Of a stretch of DNA of 64,000 nt, positions 12,401-22,700 are shown piece by piece. Position 1 is the first letter of the stretch. Every line of letters begins with the position of its first letter. The notes under the pieces were generated by a model. The model was not told the DNA's origin and did not search any database. It was given only the letters and a program-made list of their open reading frames with translations. The position numbers and the translations under genes are program-made. The DNA is from Spongilla lacustris (lineage: Eukaryota > Porifera > Demospongiae > Spongillida > Spongillidae), in contig OX442418.1 of NCBI GenBank assembly GCA_949361645.1, positions 12,693,279 to 12,757,278 of the forward strand. Direction: 5' to 3'.

Positions 12401-13554
12401 CACCCAAGCTGACAGGGAACAAGCGAGCAGTGGATGGTTGGAGGAGAGCAAGGCAGGCCAGCGATACAACCACACCTCTGTCAGGAGGTGCCAAGACTGT
12501 ATTTGTTGTAAGTGCCCATTGATATTGATGTGGTTCACTGGTGTAATACATTGTACTGACATTTGATTTTTACGGATTTGTTTTTCACTGTTAGCAGTTA
12601 GCCAGGGTGTACATATGGTGTTTAATAAATACTAAATACAGTACTTATCTCAATGTATTACAATAGTATAAAATTACACATACATCATTATATCCTTTTT
12701 TGTGGGGGGGGGGGGAGGGGGGGGGAGGAAGGGGGAGTGAGGATGGTTACGTTCTAGGACATGATTTACATTTCTCGTCCACACTCAGAACTGCTTCAGT
12801 CAGCCCCAGTCCTGCGTTAGAATCAGGTGTTCCATCTCCCAGCTTAGTCAGGACCTTGTTACCATTGTGGTCAACTCCACAGTGGACTCTCGATTCTTTG
12901 CCGTGAGTATGACTTTTCCACACCCTTGAATCCTTTTTTTAAAAAAATGTTCCTTCCTCCTGCCCCATCATCAGGGCAATACAGCACAGTACACCTTCAT
13001 CCCATATGCCACAGTTTCCATATCAGGTACAGGAAGTACTTACATTACTGATGCAGGCCATAACAAGAACGCATTGGTGAGGGAGATCTGCACAATATGA
13101 ATAATTATACATTTCCACATTTTTAAAAAATTGATTTAATGTAGGCTGACATCACAGTGATTAGCAATGTGTATGCTTCTCAAGGCCTGTCATCTCTTCC
13201 GTGGTGGGTGTATGTGGTGATCATAGTCCCCGGTCTTCTGTTCCTGTTGATAACTGCAGCTCTTGTGTTGGCGGTAAGTCAAAATTAAAACACCATAGCC
13301 TTACTTGCAAAAACATCCAGAAAAGGGATGTGCATGTGGCCTAGGCAGAAAGGAGTTGCTAGGCAGCAACGAGAGTGAGTGAGAGGAAAGGGATTCTGCC
13401 ATATTCTTAGTAATGCCCAACTTCCTGCCGAAACGTTTAATTTGTTTTTGTTTAATTTTTTATTTAGATCATCTACTATTGCAACAAGCGAAGACAGGCC
13501 ATCAAGAATAAGTATCAGGACCAACAGGCTCTGACTGCTAAAGATGGGCAGTGA
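4360..13554 (+). CDS. Integrin alpha chain (gene A), 5' exons missing, no GFFKR motif
   Basis: Twenty-six exons: 4360-4423, 4732-4863, 5209-5249, 5560-5622, 6087-6139, 6316-6403, 6885-6990, 7401-7495, 7925-8030, 8094-8139, 8217-8327, 8389-8444, 8667-8824, 9154-9303, 9499-9578, 9717-9879, 9974-10060, 10727-10809, 10975-11070, 11168-11267, 11671-11790, 12331-12507, 12789-12902, 12975-13076, 13145-13273, 13468-13554. They give 868 aa plus stop. FG-GAP calcium motifs DLTGDGYDE, DINSDGFED and DVDGNTYND mark the last propeller blades; thigh and calf regions follow. WRRARQ in exon 12331-12507 is a probable furin site between heavy and light chains. One transmembrane helix lies in exon 13145-13273. 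The tail begins IIYYCNKRRQ and lacks the GFFKR beta-binding motif of genes B and C. By comparison with B, about 225 N-terminal residues (signal peptide, first blades) are absent, probably within or beside the N gap. Plasma-membrane adhesion receptor subunit. One intron (9304-9498) uses a probable GC donor. Confidence 0.9.
6404..6840 (+). repeat. TG microsatellite grading into a 27-bp minisatellite, gene A intron
   Basis: The TG tract starts immediately after the splice donor at 6404. From about 6530 it becomes roughly eleven copies of a 27-bp unit containing GTGTGCATCATCACTGTGTG, with some GGGGCATCATC variants. It fills most of the intron before exon 6885-6990. Confidence 0.9.
7150..7330 (+). 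repeat. Degenerate TG/TATG-rich tract, gene A intron
   Basis: Impure runs of TGTGCATG, TGTATATG and TGTATG. No fixed unit. Within the intron preceding exon 7401-7495. Confidence 0.7.
7504..7730 (+). repeat. GTGTGTGATA minisatellite and GTGGTG-rich tract, gene A intron
   Basis: Tandem GTGTGTGATAGTGTGTGATA units from about 7555 to 7640, followed by GGTGTGGTGG-type sequence. It begins within ten bases of the donor at 7496. Confidence 0.75.
8925..9118 (+). repeat. 26-bp pyrimidine-rich minisatellite, gene A intron
   Basis: About seven copies of a unit built from TTTGGTCCACCCCTCTCCC plus TCCTCCC. It sits upstream of the acceptor of exon 9154-9303 and extends that intron's pyrimidine content. Open reading frames across it on both strands are repeat artefacts. 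Confidence 0.85.
9316..9480 (+). repeat. 15-bp minisatellite, gene A intron
   Basis: About eleven copies of CATCACTAAGCACGA with G/A and C/T variants. It begins a few bases after the probable GC donor at 9304. Confidence 0.88.
10081..10176 (+). repeat. 33-bp tandem triplication, gene A intron
   Basis: Three near-identical copies of a unit starting TAAAGGTCACCCTATTATGT. Same intron as the 16-bp array that follows. Confidence 0.85.
10312..10702 (+). repeat. 16-bp minisatellite, about 24 copies, gene A intron
   Basis: Unit CTAGCCCCTATTACTG with rare T-to-G and CTATTGCTG variants. The array ends about 25 bp before the acceptor of exon 10727-10809. Confidence 0.92.
11290..11602 (+). repeat. 18-bp minisatellite, about 17 copies, gene A intron
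   Basis: Unit GGAGGGGTAGGAGGGTGT with A/T variants. The unit length is a multiple of three, so all frames stay open and encode meaningless Gly/Arg or Pro/Ser repeats. Confidence 0.92.
12225..12303. repeat. AT-rich microsatellite, gene A intron
   Basis: Runs of TATATA interrupted by TAATTATAATTA. Just upstream of the acceptor of exon 12331-12507. Confidence 0.85.
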
Positions 13555-15037
13555 AGCACTGGGGGGGAAAGTGGCTCTACTCCAATATCACACTTAACAC
13601 ACCACACCTCAACTCTGTATAACAAAGTCTAATAACTTTTTCTGTTGTGTTGCTTTATTAGAAGGGTAGGCAGACACATTCTGTTGTCTTTCTCCTCAGG
13701 ATTTTATCTATGTTAAAACCATTCTCAATGACTGGGCACCTTGATTAAATCAATCCTCAGGATTTTATTACCATTCACAATGACTGGATATGTGATTTAA
13801 ATTTTCAAAAATGAGGGGCACCTTGATTAAATCAGTAACCATATATTTTTAAGGCATAGTTACAGGCCAAGGACTGGGCTAAGCACAGCATTGCCCCTCT
13901 GGAGATGGCCTTAGGATCAGGTAAACAAAGGATTTGACTGCACCTGTCACATTTCCTTTTGCATAAACACACTCTCCACCCAAAGCCCCTGATGTTATAG
14001 CAGCCACAGGTATAAATAAATAAGGTGCCACCACTAATGTTATCAACGAAATAGCTCCTCTTCTGTCCTCTGTATACCCTGTGTCTGATGGGCTGAGTTT
14101 ATGAGGTATGTCGCAACGGGAAATGATTTTAATCTTAGGAACACTTTAAAGTTGTAGGAAAGCACAGTACATTACACAGCAGTAACTGCTATACCCTGGG
14201 CAGCACTATCACAAATGTGCTGATCTGAGATAGACCTACATTTCAAGTACTATGAAACCTTTGGTTTTCTAAGCAATGGTACCAGGTTCTAAAGTTACCA
14301 GGTTCCAAATTTAGTGTTTTAAAGTGACCCAGTCTATCCATGTGGGAGGGAGGTGGAGAGGAGGGGAAAAAGAACAAATTGGCATTTCAAATGACACACA
14401 CACACACACGCACACACCAACATCACATGCATATATAATAGATGTTTGATTGTAGTTGCACCAGTGTTTCAAATTAGTACCAGTCAATTAATCTATTATA
14501 AGTAGATTAATGATTAATGTAATTGTTCATTTTATGTCTGGAGGATTCAATCATCATTTAATGGTATAGGGTATAGGTGATGCTATATTTGCCTTAAGAG
14601 AGTGCATTTAAGTAATCATACTTTTGTTCAGCGACTTTTACGTTCCTGTGTAATATAGCTAATTATCTCCCCCTCCCTCCCCCCCCCCCCCCCCTGACCC
14701 TGGCCTGAATAGTGAACGATTGCTGGCCCGAATTGCTCTCCCGCCCACCACTACAGCTCACATGTTTGCTGTTCAAATATCAACCACTTAATCTTCACCA
14801 GCGCCATGGTGTTGGCAAAACTGGCTGACCCAATGGCAACCAGCGTTACCCCTTGGTCCCGGTCAGGCTCAGTGGTATAGCGGGTCAGCACCCCTATGGC
14901 AATGTCTGCTGTCTGCCCCTTATGGGCAAACTGTCAATCATAGAGTCAAACTCACGACTGGGGGCTAGGGTCTATTAACAACCAGCATGAGAGAGCATTA
15001 AGTATTGCATAAATACGTACATTGTACAGAATATAAC
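13555..15037. other. Intergenic region after gene A
   Basis: 3' flank of gene A. A repeated motif CTCAGGATTTTATYWWYRTT occurs twice around 13696 and 13757. AATAAATAAGG near 14015 could serve as a polyadenylation signal, although it lies 460 bp after the stop. A short CA run lies at 14395-14415 and a C-rich run at 14681-14693. No gene is supported. Confidence 0.5.
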
Positions 15038-15332
15038 ACAAGTAAATAAAAACATTCTCTATGAGAAAGTTGGTGGTATATAGGATTTGAAGGCAATAGT
15101 GGTGTAAAAAGCAGGGAAACAAGGCCAGGTTGAATGATAAGGAAAAACGAAATAGTCCTATATTTAGCTGCACACATTGTAGGACAATACATTGTTCATG
15201 CATGTGCTAAATATAGGACTATTTTGTTTTTCCTTATCATTCAACCCTTGTTTCCCTGCTTTTTACACCACTATTGCCTTCAAATCCTATATACCACCAA
15301 CTTTCTCATAGAGAATGTTTTTATTTACTTGT
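15038..15332. mobile_element. Foldback element, arms about 130 bp
   Basis: Left arm 15038-15168 and right arm 15205-15332 are near-perfect reverse complements with a 36-bp loop. The motif CTCTATGAGAAAGTTG inside the left arm also occurs directly against the N gap at about 3911-3927, so another copy may be hidden there. Confidence 0.8.
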
Positions 15333-15932
15333 TTCATTGCTTTTTATTCATGCTTTCAATGCTACATCTAAATATATTCACTTAGCAACAGACATTTCAT
15401 CACTATTAATCTTACATGTATACATGTATACCCCAATAGTGGAAAGAGAATACTTTGCATTTTAAAATGCAAAAAGGACCATCCTTCGACGTTGCAATTA
15501 TGATATCCCGGCATAGAGAAACACTGATCACTCAGCTACGATCTGAACTTGGTATATATGTCATTTACATAGTAATCATGTATATCTACATGTCATAACC
15601 ATAATATTGTTCAGTACATAAACAATGTTATACTCAGTATTAGTACATTTGCTCTCTCTGGCTCTCTTGATACTCATGACAGCAAAAGGTGTGTCCACCA
15701 TCTCTTCCTTTATTACAGTGTTATGTAAATTAAAGAGATCTGTGTCAACTCAACTTGTGAACAGTATCCATGTAGATATGTTTCATACTCTGACAGTAGT
15801 GTATCAGTGAATTCCTCATCATTACACACGTGACCATTGAGGTCACCTCACTCCACGCACCAGGGGAATAGTAGGTAAGGGGAGGATAGAGGTAGTAGTA
15901 GGTAAGGGGAGGAGTAGGGGTAGGGAGTAGGT

Positions 15933-16128
15933 CATGGGCGCCCCCAGGGGGGGCCATGCCCCCCCCCTCCCCCCTCCCCCCCTCCCCCCTCCCTTCCCCC
16001 CCCCCCCCCCCCCCCCCGCTGAATCGGCCTAAAGCATACAACACCCCCATAGTAATATTTGGCTGTCAAATGGCGCCCCCTTACCCTATCCTGGCCCCAC
16101 CCTTCCAGAAATGCTGAGGGCGCCCATG
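15933..16128. mobile_element. Possible short MITE with CATGGGCGCCC termini
   Basis: CATGGGCGCCC at 15933-15943 is matched by its inverse at 16118-16128. The interior is a long C-rich run and GGGGCCATGCCCC. No target duplication found. The flanks carry GTAGTAGGTAAGGGGAGG repeats on both sides. Confidence 0.45.
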
Positions 16129-17696
16129 GTGGTAGGTAAGGGAGGAGTAGGTGTAGGGGTAGTAGTAGGTATAAGGGGAGGAGTAGGGTACATAAGAGTA
16201 TGCAGGTATCTCGTTTGCCATTACACACACCTACCATTAGGGTATCAAGCTTCCCTATGTGGTTGTAAGAGGCATCACAAAAGAAAGGATCTGTAATTTG
16301 ATTGCATCAATAGCACGAATATCATGTAGAAATTCACCTATTTTTTTCTATGCAGCCTTGTTAAGCAATGCACCTGCACTAACTTCACAAACAGCTGACC
16401 TTTTGTGCTAACTATGGGTGGATTTTGCAAAAGGCATCATTTAGCCCATTTAACAGAATACTACTAGGCTACCTTTATATTCCCTCAGTATGCTTTGTTT
16501 GGTTCATACAGGGAGAAGCTAAAAGGTACAGAAAATGAACACATGCAATGAAATTACAATTACTCATAAAATCATGTATCTACAAAACACCTACATGTAC
16601 ATGTACATGTATACATAGAAGCTATGTTAAAACTGTTCATTGACCTGGGCAGACCTCTTATATATTGATGACAGGGCAAGGTTAACAGGTTTTCCAATGA
16701 ATTCTGACCTCTATTGCTATAGTTTATGCACCTATCAATGGTCTCCCACTCCAGTCCCGGCCCCCCAGTGCGGGCACAGATGGGGCGAAGGTGGGGATTT
16801 GAAGATTGCGGTTTTCAAATCCCCAACCCCTTGGGCATTCTAGCCATTCAAATCCCCCACATACTATGTGGAGCAGCAGAAGAGACGCCCGCATAAAATT
16901 TCCTGCGCCATGCGACATCATGAATAATTCCCCTGGGGCAAAAATCCTACAGTAGCGGCTCACTAATAAGACCACCCCGGGACAATCGGATCTTGTGGTA
17001 ACACTCGCCAATACAGTAGCGGCTCGCACATCCGCACTTTTCACACCTCGCACATCAGCAAAAATAATTATATTCACCAGAAATTGTAGAAACTGTTAGC
17101 TTTCATAAGCAAACCCTATCGATCACTCCCGCTAGCCATATAATAATATTCACTGTTTACACGCGCCTGCACCTTGGGATATCAATGTAATTAGCATGTA
17201 CAAACTTTGTTACCACCCCCCAAAACATGCACTGCACCCCCTCCATCACTACTGCACCCCTCCATCACCACTGTACCCCTCCATCACCACTGTACCCCTC
17301 CACACCACTGTACCCCTCCATCACCACTGCACTATTGCAACACGTAGATGGATATGGTGATTTGATATGACAAATGTGTTATGTTACCACACATTCAAAA
17401 ATGGGATATCAGAAACTGCTTTATATTTAGGACAGCTTTGCCAACCATTCATACGGAGAACACAGATCAATTGCGTTCAGGTCTCTGGCTCATTGAGGCA
17501 GATGGACATTGCGGATAAATGTCTGTGGAGTACGATCAGACCGTTCACATTGGATTACATGTAGTGTACTTACCACCGATATTACAATGTAACCTCGATA
17601 CATTTTGACCACTGAAGCGAGAATGCCAATGAATTCTGAAGCTATTGGTGTGACTTTCATTTCTTAGAAGTATTCCTATCTCGAGTTATGCGTGGT

Positions 17697-17727
<31 letters not shown>

Positions 17728-18689
17728 GAGAAATACGGTGGGACTGGGTACGAGTTTAAACAAACGTTTTGTTCTCCACAACCACGCGGTTTTATGACAT
17801 CAAACAAACGCGAAACTGCTCGTTTTGGACTGCTTGTTCGACGATGACAAAGAGCTAAGCTATCCGATTGATAAGAGTCCCGTTATAAGCGGGTCCAGTT
17901 TTTTTAATTGACATTCATAATCGGGGTCGATCCTATATGAGAGTTACTAACGTAACTCTCGATAAAACACACAATGCAAAGTATACTCTAGACAGAATGG
18001 CCCTGGAGTTGGGTCATGATGGGCTTATCACATTACTGCATTAATATTCATTGTGCACTACACATGTACATGGGCGTCGGAACAGGTCCGGCAGGTCCGG
18101 CGGCCGCCGGACCAATATTTTCCCAAAAAAAAAAAAACAAAAAAAAAAAAAGAATTCATTTGGCAAATATGGGCATGGGTACGGGTGATTATGTACATCG
18201 TCTAAAAGAGAAATGGATTCCACTCGCTCGACATTATTGTCCGTTCCTTCTTTTTCAGCGTCTGCCGTGGTGCCAGAGAAATTTCATCATCTAAGTCGCC
18301 GGTTTCCCTTTCCAAAACGTTCGTTTGGATCGAAGGGTGAAACCCGCTCGTTTAGAGCAGAGTGGTGTGAAAAGCGCAGCCGCGATGCCAGTACTGTTGC
18401 TGCTTTTTGTTATTTATGAAGAAATTCAAGGCAAGTACCAAGCGTGAACTTGCTTTCATTTCGAAAGTATAATATACGAACTGGAAAGATGCTTGATAAA
18501 TGTGAAGCATTTCTAAAACACTTTTAAAAGTGATTGTCATAAGCTTAACTTCTTGAAAGTATCGAATTTATTACCTTTGAATACCTATGATATGATGTGC
18601 CAGTGGGCGACCTCTCACGTGATCCATTACGACTCGTACAACTTTTTTCGGTGCGTGGGCGTATGGTTATCCGAGCACTTAGAGTTAGT
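16129..18689. other. Intergenic region without supported genes
   Basis: Contents include a TGTACCCCTCCATCACCAC tandem at 17222-17335 and an ACAACA run at 17700-17722. ACAGTAGCGGCTC occurs twice, near 16950 and 17013, in a context like AATAAGACCACCCCGGGA. An A-rich run lies at 18124-18153. No open frame shows a recognisable domain. Confidence 0.5.
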
Positions 18690-18851
18690 GAGATTTCTTA
18701 TGGTTTAGGGCATTAATAATGCACAACTTGCAAAGCTTCTGGGGCTCCGACTGCCTCACGGTAGTGTCCAGTCTTTCAGCAAGTCTATATAGACTATGTT
18801 GAGTGTCTGATCCCCAACATCCAAAAGACTCTACCACCAGAGGGATGCAAG

Positions 18852-19647
18852 CAGTGTTGCCGCGAAATAGCCTTCATCTTTAATCGTCTATATCGCGATA
18901 TATCGCGATATGAGCATTTAATCGCGATATAAATATCGCGATATATTAAATTATTCATGATCAATTATCGCTTGGTTATTAAAAGTTAAGGTGAATAGTT
19001 ATGGTTACCACGAAGATATGGTGCAGGTATACGTGTACTTACGCTAAATGTACTTGCTACCACAGACGATTTCATGAACATTGATCGCAAAGCCTTTAAA
19101 ACTGCCTATGGGAGGCTTTGGATGGCACAAAAAACTGAATGAATTGTTTTTCAGCTACATGATAGCTTCCGCAATGTTCCCAAGCAGCCTGTCAGCAGAA
19201 ATCAATTTCAGAAAATGTTATCCATTGTTGTGGTGGAGGAATCATGAGTCATACGTCCCTACCATAGCTAAATCAGCACGCAAGTACTTGTGCATTAGGT
19301 ATTTTCCTTTTAAAAGAAGTATAGGTTGCTCCCGTGGGGGCGTGGCATCTTGCATGAAAGGTTGCATTGGCAAATGTATATTTCTAAGGCAAAATTCCGA
19401 CTGAACTGGTTTAACTGTAACAGTAACCTATATACCTAAATCTATGCTTATTCTCTGCTCATTTCTAAATTTTATTTCTGTATATCTTTGTTTACGTCCG
19501 TACATGTTTATTTCGCGATATGACTAAAGATTAATCGCGATATATCGCCTTTCGCGATATAAGCATTTAATCGCGATATATCGCCTTTCGCGATATAAGC
19601 ATTTAATCGCGATATATCGCCTTTCGCGATATATCGCGGCAACACTG
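18852..19647 (+). mobile_element. hAT-superfamily element (deleted), 8-bp TSD, TIR CAGTGTTGCCGCGA
   Basis: Both ends carry the 14-bp inverted repeat CAGTGTTGCCGCGA. The flanks carry the 8-bp direct repeat GATGCAAG at 18844-18851 and 19648-19655, the duplication length expected for hAT. Subterminal regions are packed with TATCGCGATA-type palindromes, possible transposase-binding repeats. The interior keeps a scrap of a transposase gene (see 19190-19345). It is inserted cleanly into an older reverse-transcriptase relic. Confidence 0.9.
19190..19345 (+). pseudogene. hAT transposase C-terminal dimerisation domain fragment
   Basis: The translation contains YPLLWWRNHESYVPTIAKSA followed by RKYLCIRYFPFKRS. 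This matches the hATC dimerisation signature (PLxWWxxxxxxxPxLxxxAxxYL, then a Ser/Arg-rich stretch). The open frame runs 19081-19404, but the N-terminal DNA-binding and catalytic regions are missing. It is a decayed remnant within the hAT element and in the same orientation. Confidence 0.8.
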
Positions 19648-20492
19648 GATGCAAGCCCAGCCTAACTCTAGACATTTTACCTCATTATGTTCTGGTGCTT
19701 GCTGCTAAACCTGGTATCACTGCACGTTACTTGAAGGGTTTTGTAGTTAAGTGGGGATGACCAATTGCTACATGCAGGCTTGCCCAACACCCAGTTAGAG
19801 ATGAGAATACCAGCAGGTCGCGTTTGCCATGCTTCATGACCCAGGCTGCGTCCGGTTTCGAGTTGTGCACCCAAGCATGCACGCTGACAAAACTCAAAAA
19901 GGTCGTCTCGGATTCTGTTGTAGCAAGAAACCATATCAGGGCATTTTGCACAACATAGCGTGGTCGAAAGAATTTTGCCAAAAGTGTCCGGATAATGAGA
20001 AAGTGTGATTTAGCTATCGCTATCGTATTTTACATCAGATACAGTGTTTTATTTTTTTTTATTTGTCATTGTTTGATATGCATGGCATATCGTGTGATAT
20101 AACTCATGGATATGCATTGCATGAGGACAGAGCTGACCTTCACTCACGGGAAACCCTAACCACCACTTAATGGCTACTTCAAACTCAATCAAGAAGAAGC
20201 TTAAGCCTTGGGGAAAGTGTGACAGATAGCCAAGCTGATGAGTGAGGCGAGGAAATTGAAAGCAAGCGAGCCCTATCTGGCAGTCAAGCATTAACAGACA
20301 ACTATATTGCTTGTCCTCTACTATGCTCTGAGTTACATGTAGCTTAGAGCCTGTGAGTCATGTGGTAATATTGAAACCATTGAACAGGACAATAGAGTGC
20401 AATAGATGTTTGCTATGTGGAGGGCTATAATAGGATGCAATTACAGAGGTTATGTAAGCAGCAGGTAAGTGAACCTAGGCCTCCAAGGCTTA

Positions 20493-20959
20493 TGCATGAA
20501 AGATCGGAAGTACGATAAACGTCACGTCTTGGAGTAAAAACCACAGCGGTTGCCTAGAGACATCGTGTCACGTTCGCGGACCTTTGCGTAATAAAATGGC
20601 AACGCACGTAGTCATTCCTTCCCGCTCGGACAGTGATCCTTCGGCCGATCCAGTTCCTGATCAAACTATGCTGCCAACAGTAAGTTTGACCGAGTCTGAC
20701 ATACCCAGAGCCTTTTTAAAGCCATCCATTTAAAAAGGCTCCGGGTATGTCAGACTCTGCCAAGCTTACTGTTGGCAGCATAGTTTGACCAGGAACTGGA
20801 TCGGCCGAAGGATCACTGTCCGAGCGGGAAAGAATGACTTATTACGCAAAGGTCCGCGAACGTGACACGATGTCTCTAGGCAACCATTTTTTTTTTACTC
20901 CGGACGTGACGTTTATCCATAGATTAAATAAGTTTATCGTACTTCCGATCTTTCATGCA
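20493..20959. mobile_element. Long palindromic foldback element, arms about 225 bp
   Basis: The sequence from TGCATGAAAGATCGGAAGTA to its inverse at 20940-20959 folds back almost completely, with a small loop near 20725. The left arm has a unique stretch near 20596 with an ATG-initiated frame (MATHVVIPSRSDSDPSAD) ending near a GTAAGT donor-like site. That may be a captured first exon. No transposase recognised. Confidence 0.75.
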
Positions 20960-21232
20960 AAGGGTCCATTAAACTATTAACGTTCGGTTTGCAGTATAAA
21001 TAGATGTGTAAACTATATTAATTCACGCGCCTTTTCTTACTGTAACTAAAGAAATATTTACGCACCATATTTATATGCTACCTGCATCAAATTTGGGCAC
21101 ATATATGTATTAATTCGATACAATTAAAAAATATAAGTACCGCGATGGGTGTACGCGGGCGAGGTTGGATCACGTGCAACTATTTGTTTCCGGTTTCGTC
21201 ATCGCTGTGCAGTGGTACAAACCCGCACAGAG
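20960..21232. other. Upstream region of integrin alpha gene B
   Basis: About 270 bp between the foldback element and the gene B start codon. It contains TATAAATAG near 20995 and AT-rich sequence to 21135, then a GC-richer stretch that may be 5' UTR. Promoter assignment is tentative. Confidence 0.35.
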
Positions 21233-22607
21233 ATGAAGCAGCTTTTAGCAGTCTCCTTTATAGTTTTATTTTATGGCGTAATCGCCCAAACTCGGCCACC
21301 CTTAGATACGGCGGTGCCAATAGTGCGCGTCTCTCCGTCTTTGAGGAACAACGGTTCGAGCGCTTCGGACAGCTTCGGTTTTGCGATCGTATTTTACCAA
21401 TTGGATCCAGTTGTAAGCACGAATATCTCACAATGGAGGTTAGTATCCTGGTACCGTAAGTCTGAATTGTCTCCCCACCCCCCACCCACCCACCCACCCC
21501 TCTCATTCAAACCTTGCTCTCAACAGAATCGTGGTTGGAGCTCCCAACGGGACCTACCCCGGAGGGCTTAACTTAAATAACGCCAACTGCGCTCCCCCCT
21601 CCTCCACCCCTTTTGCCAACTCTGGACTCGTCTACCTGTGTTCAATACAACCAGGGCAAGACACTTGTGGTGGTGCAGTGGGCAATGGGTCAGCTTCAAA
21701 TGGCAGGCTTTTTGATTGCTATAGTACGTGTGTGACAACGTGGTGGCAGTGTGTGTGCGTGTGTGCGTGCGTGTGTGTGTGTGTATGTGTGTGCGTGTGC
21801 GTGTGTGTGCGTGCGTGTGTGTGTATGTGTGTGCGTGTGTATGTGTGTGCGTGTGTGTGCGTGTGTGCGTGCGTGTGTGTGTGCGTGCGTGTGTGCGTGT
21901 GCGTGGAGCGCACAGAATTATAAGCTTTTTTTCTTCTTGTTTGTGTATAGCTCAAAGCGCAATTCCACAAAGCAGTAGTACACCATTCCAACAGATGGGG
22001 GCATCGTTATACAGTTACGGTGGCTATCTCGTGGTGAGTTATTTTATAGATCCATGACCCAGGCTGCGCCTACAAGGGCAAGGGTTAGTCTTTGCACGTT
22101 TGTTGTCTCCCATTGGCCATTGCTAGCTCTGTCTCCTCCCAACCTAGGGTAGAATAGGCGGAGGGGGAGGGGGTGATTGATAGTTAGCCGTGGAGGAAAG
22201 GTTGGGAAAACCATCCCTCACTGTACTGTGTATACATTCCAATGTGTTTATGTCATCTCCCTTACTCTTTGACAGGCCTGTGCTCCTGCCTGGTCCTCTG
22301 GTTCTCCAACTTCACCTTCCCAGAAGGGAGCCTGTTACATGTCCTTCAACAACTCCCTTCGTTTTTTTTCCCAAATGTTACCATGTGAAGGAAGTCAACC
22401 ACATCCATCAAGCTATTTCTATGATCATAATTATTGCTATTCCGGGCTGAGCTTGGCTGTGAAGGTGAGCATAAAATAGAAATGTGTTCATCATGCCGTC
22501 ACTTTCATTCTGTAGGGCAAAACTGCAATCTTTGGTAATCCTCTTGCCTTCACAACTGGTAAGTGTACTAGTTGTCCCTGAGTCTTGTGCTGAACACACA
22601 CATATAT

Positions 22608-22700
<93 letters not shown>

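Larger units (their letters stand above)
18690..20340 (-). pseudogene. Reverse-transcriptase retroelement relic (3' part of ORF), split by a hAT element
   Basis: The minus strand reads in order: LKWWLGFPVSEGQLCP (about 20200-20120), RIRDDLFEFCQRACLGAQLE then RPAGILISNWVLGKPA (about 19920-19760), and KCLELGWACIPLVVESFGCW. The last block is continuous only if the hAT element at 18852-19647 and one copy of its 8-bp duplication are removed. This order matches the region downstream of the catalytic core in a retroelement polyprotein family. Frameshifts and in-frame stops show it is dead. Confidence 0.7.

Noticed and set aside
16945..17030. Two ACAGTAGCGGCTC motifs in a context like pogo/Tigger transposon ends
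   Set aside because: Both are in the same orientation, there is no matching inverted end or TA duplication, and no transposase is nearby.
22276..22464. Possible alpha I domain insertion between propeller blades
   Set aside because: The region is only 63 residues, cysteine-bearing, and has no DxSxS MIDAS, so the chain is of the I-domain-less type.
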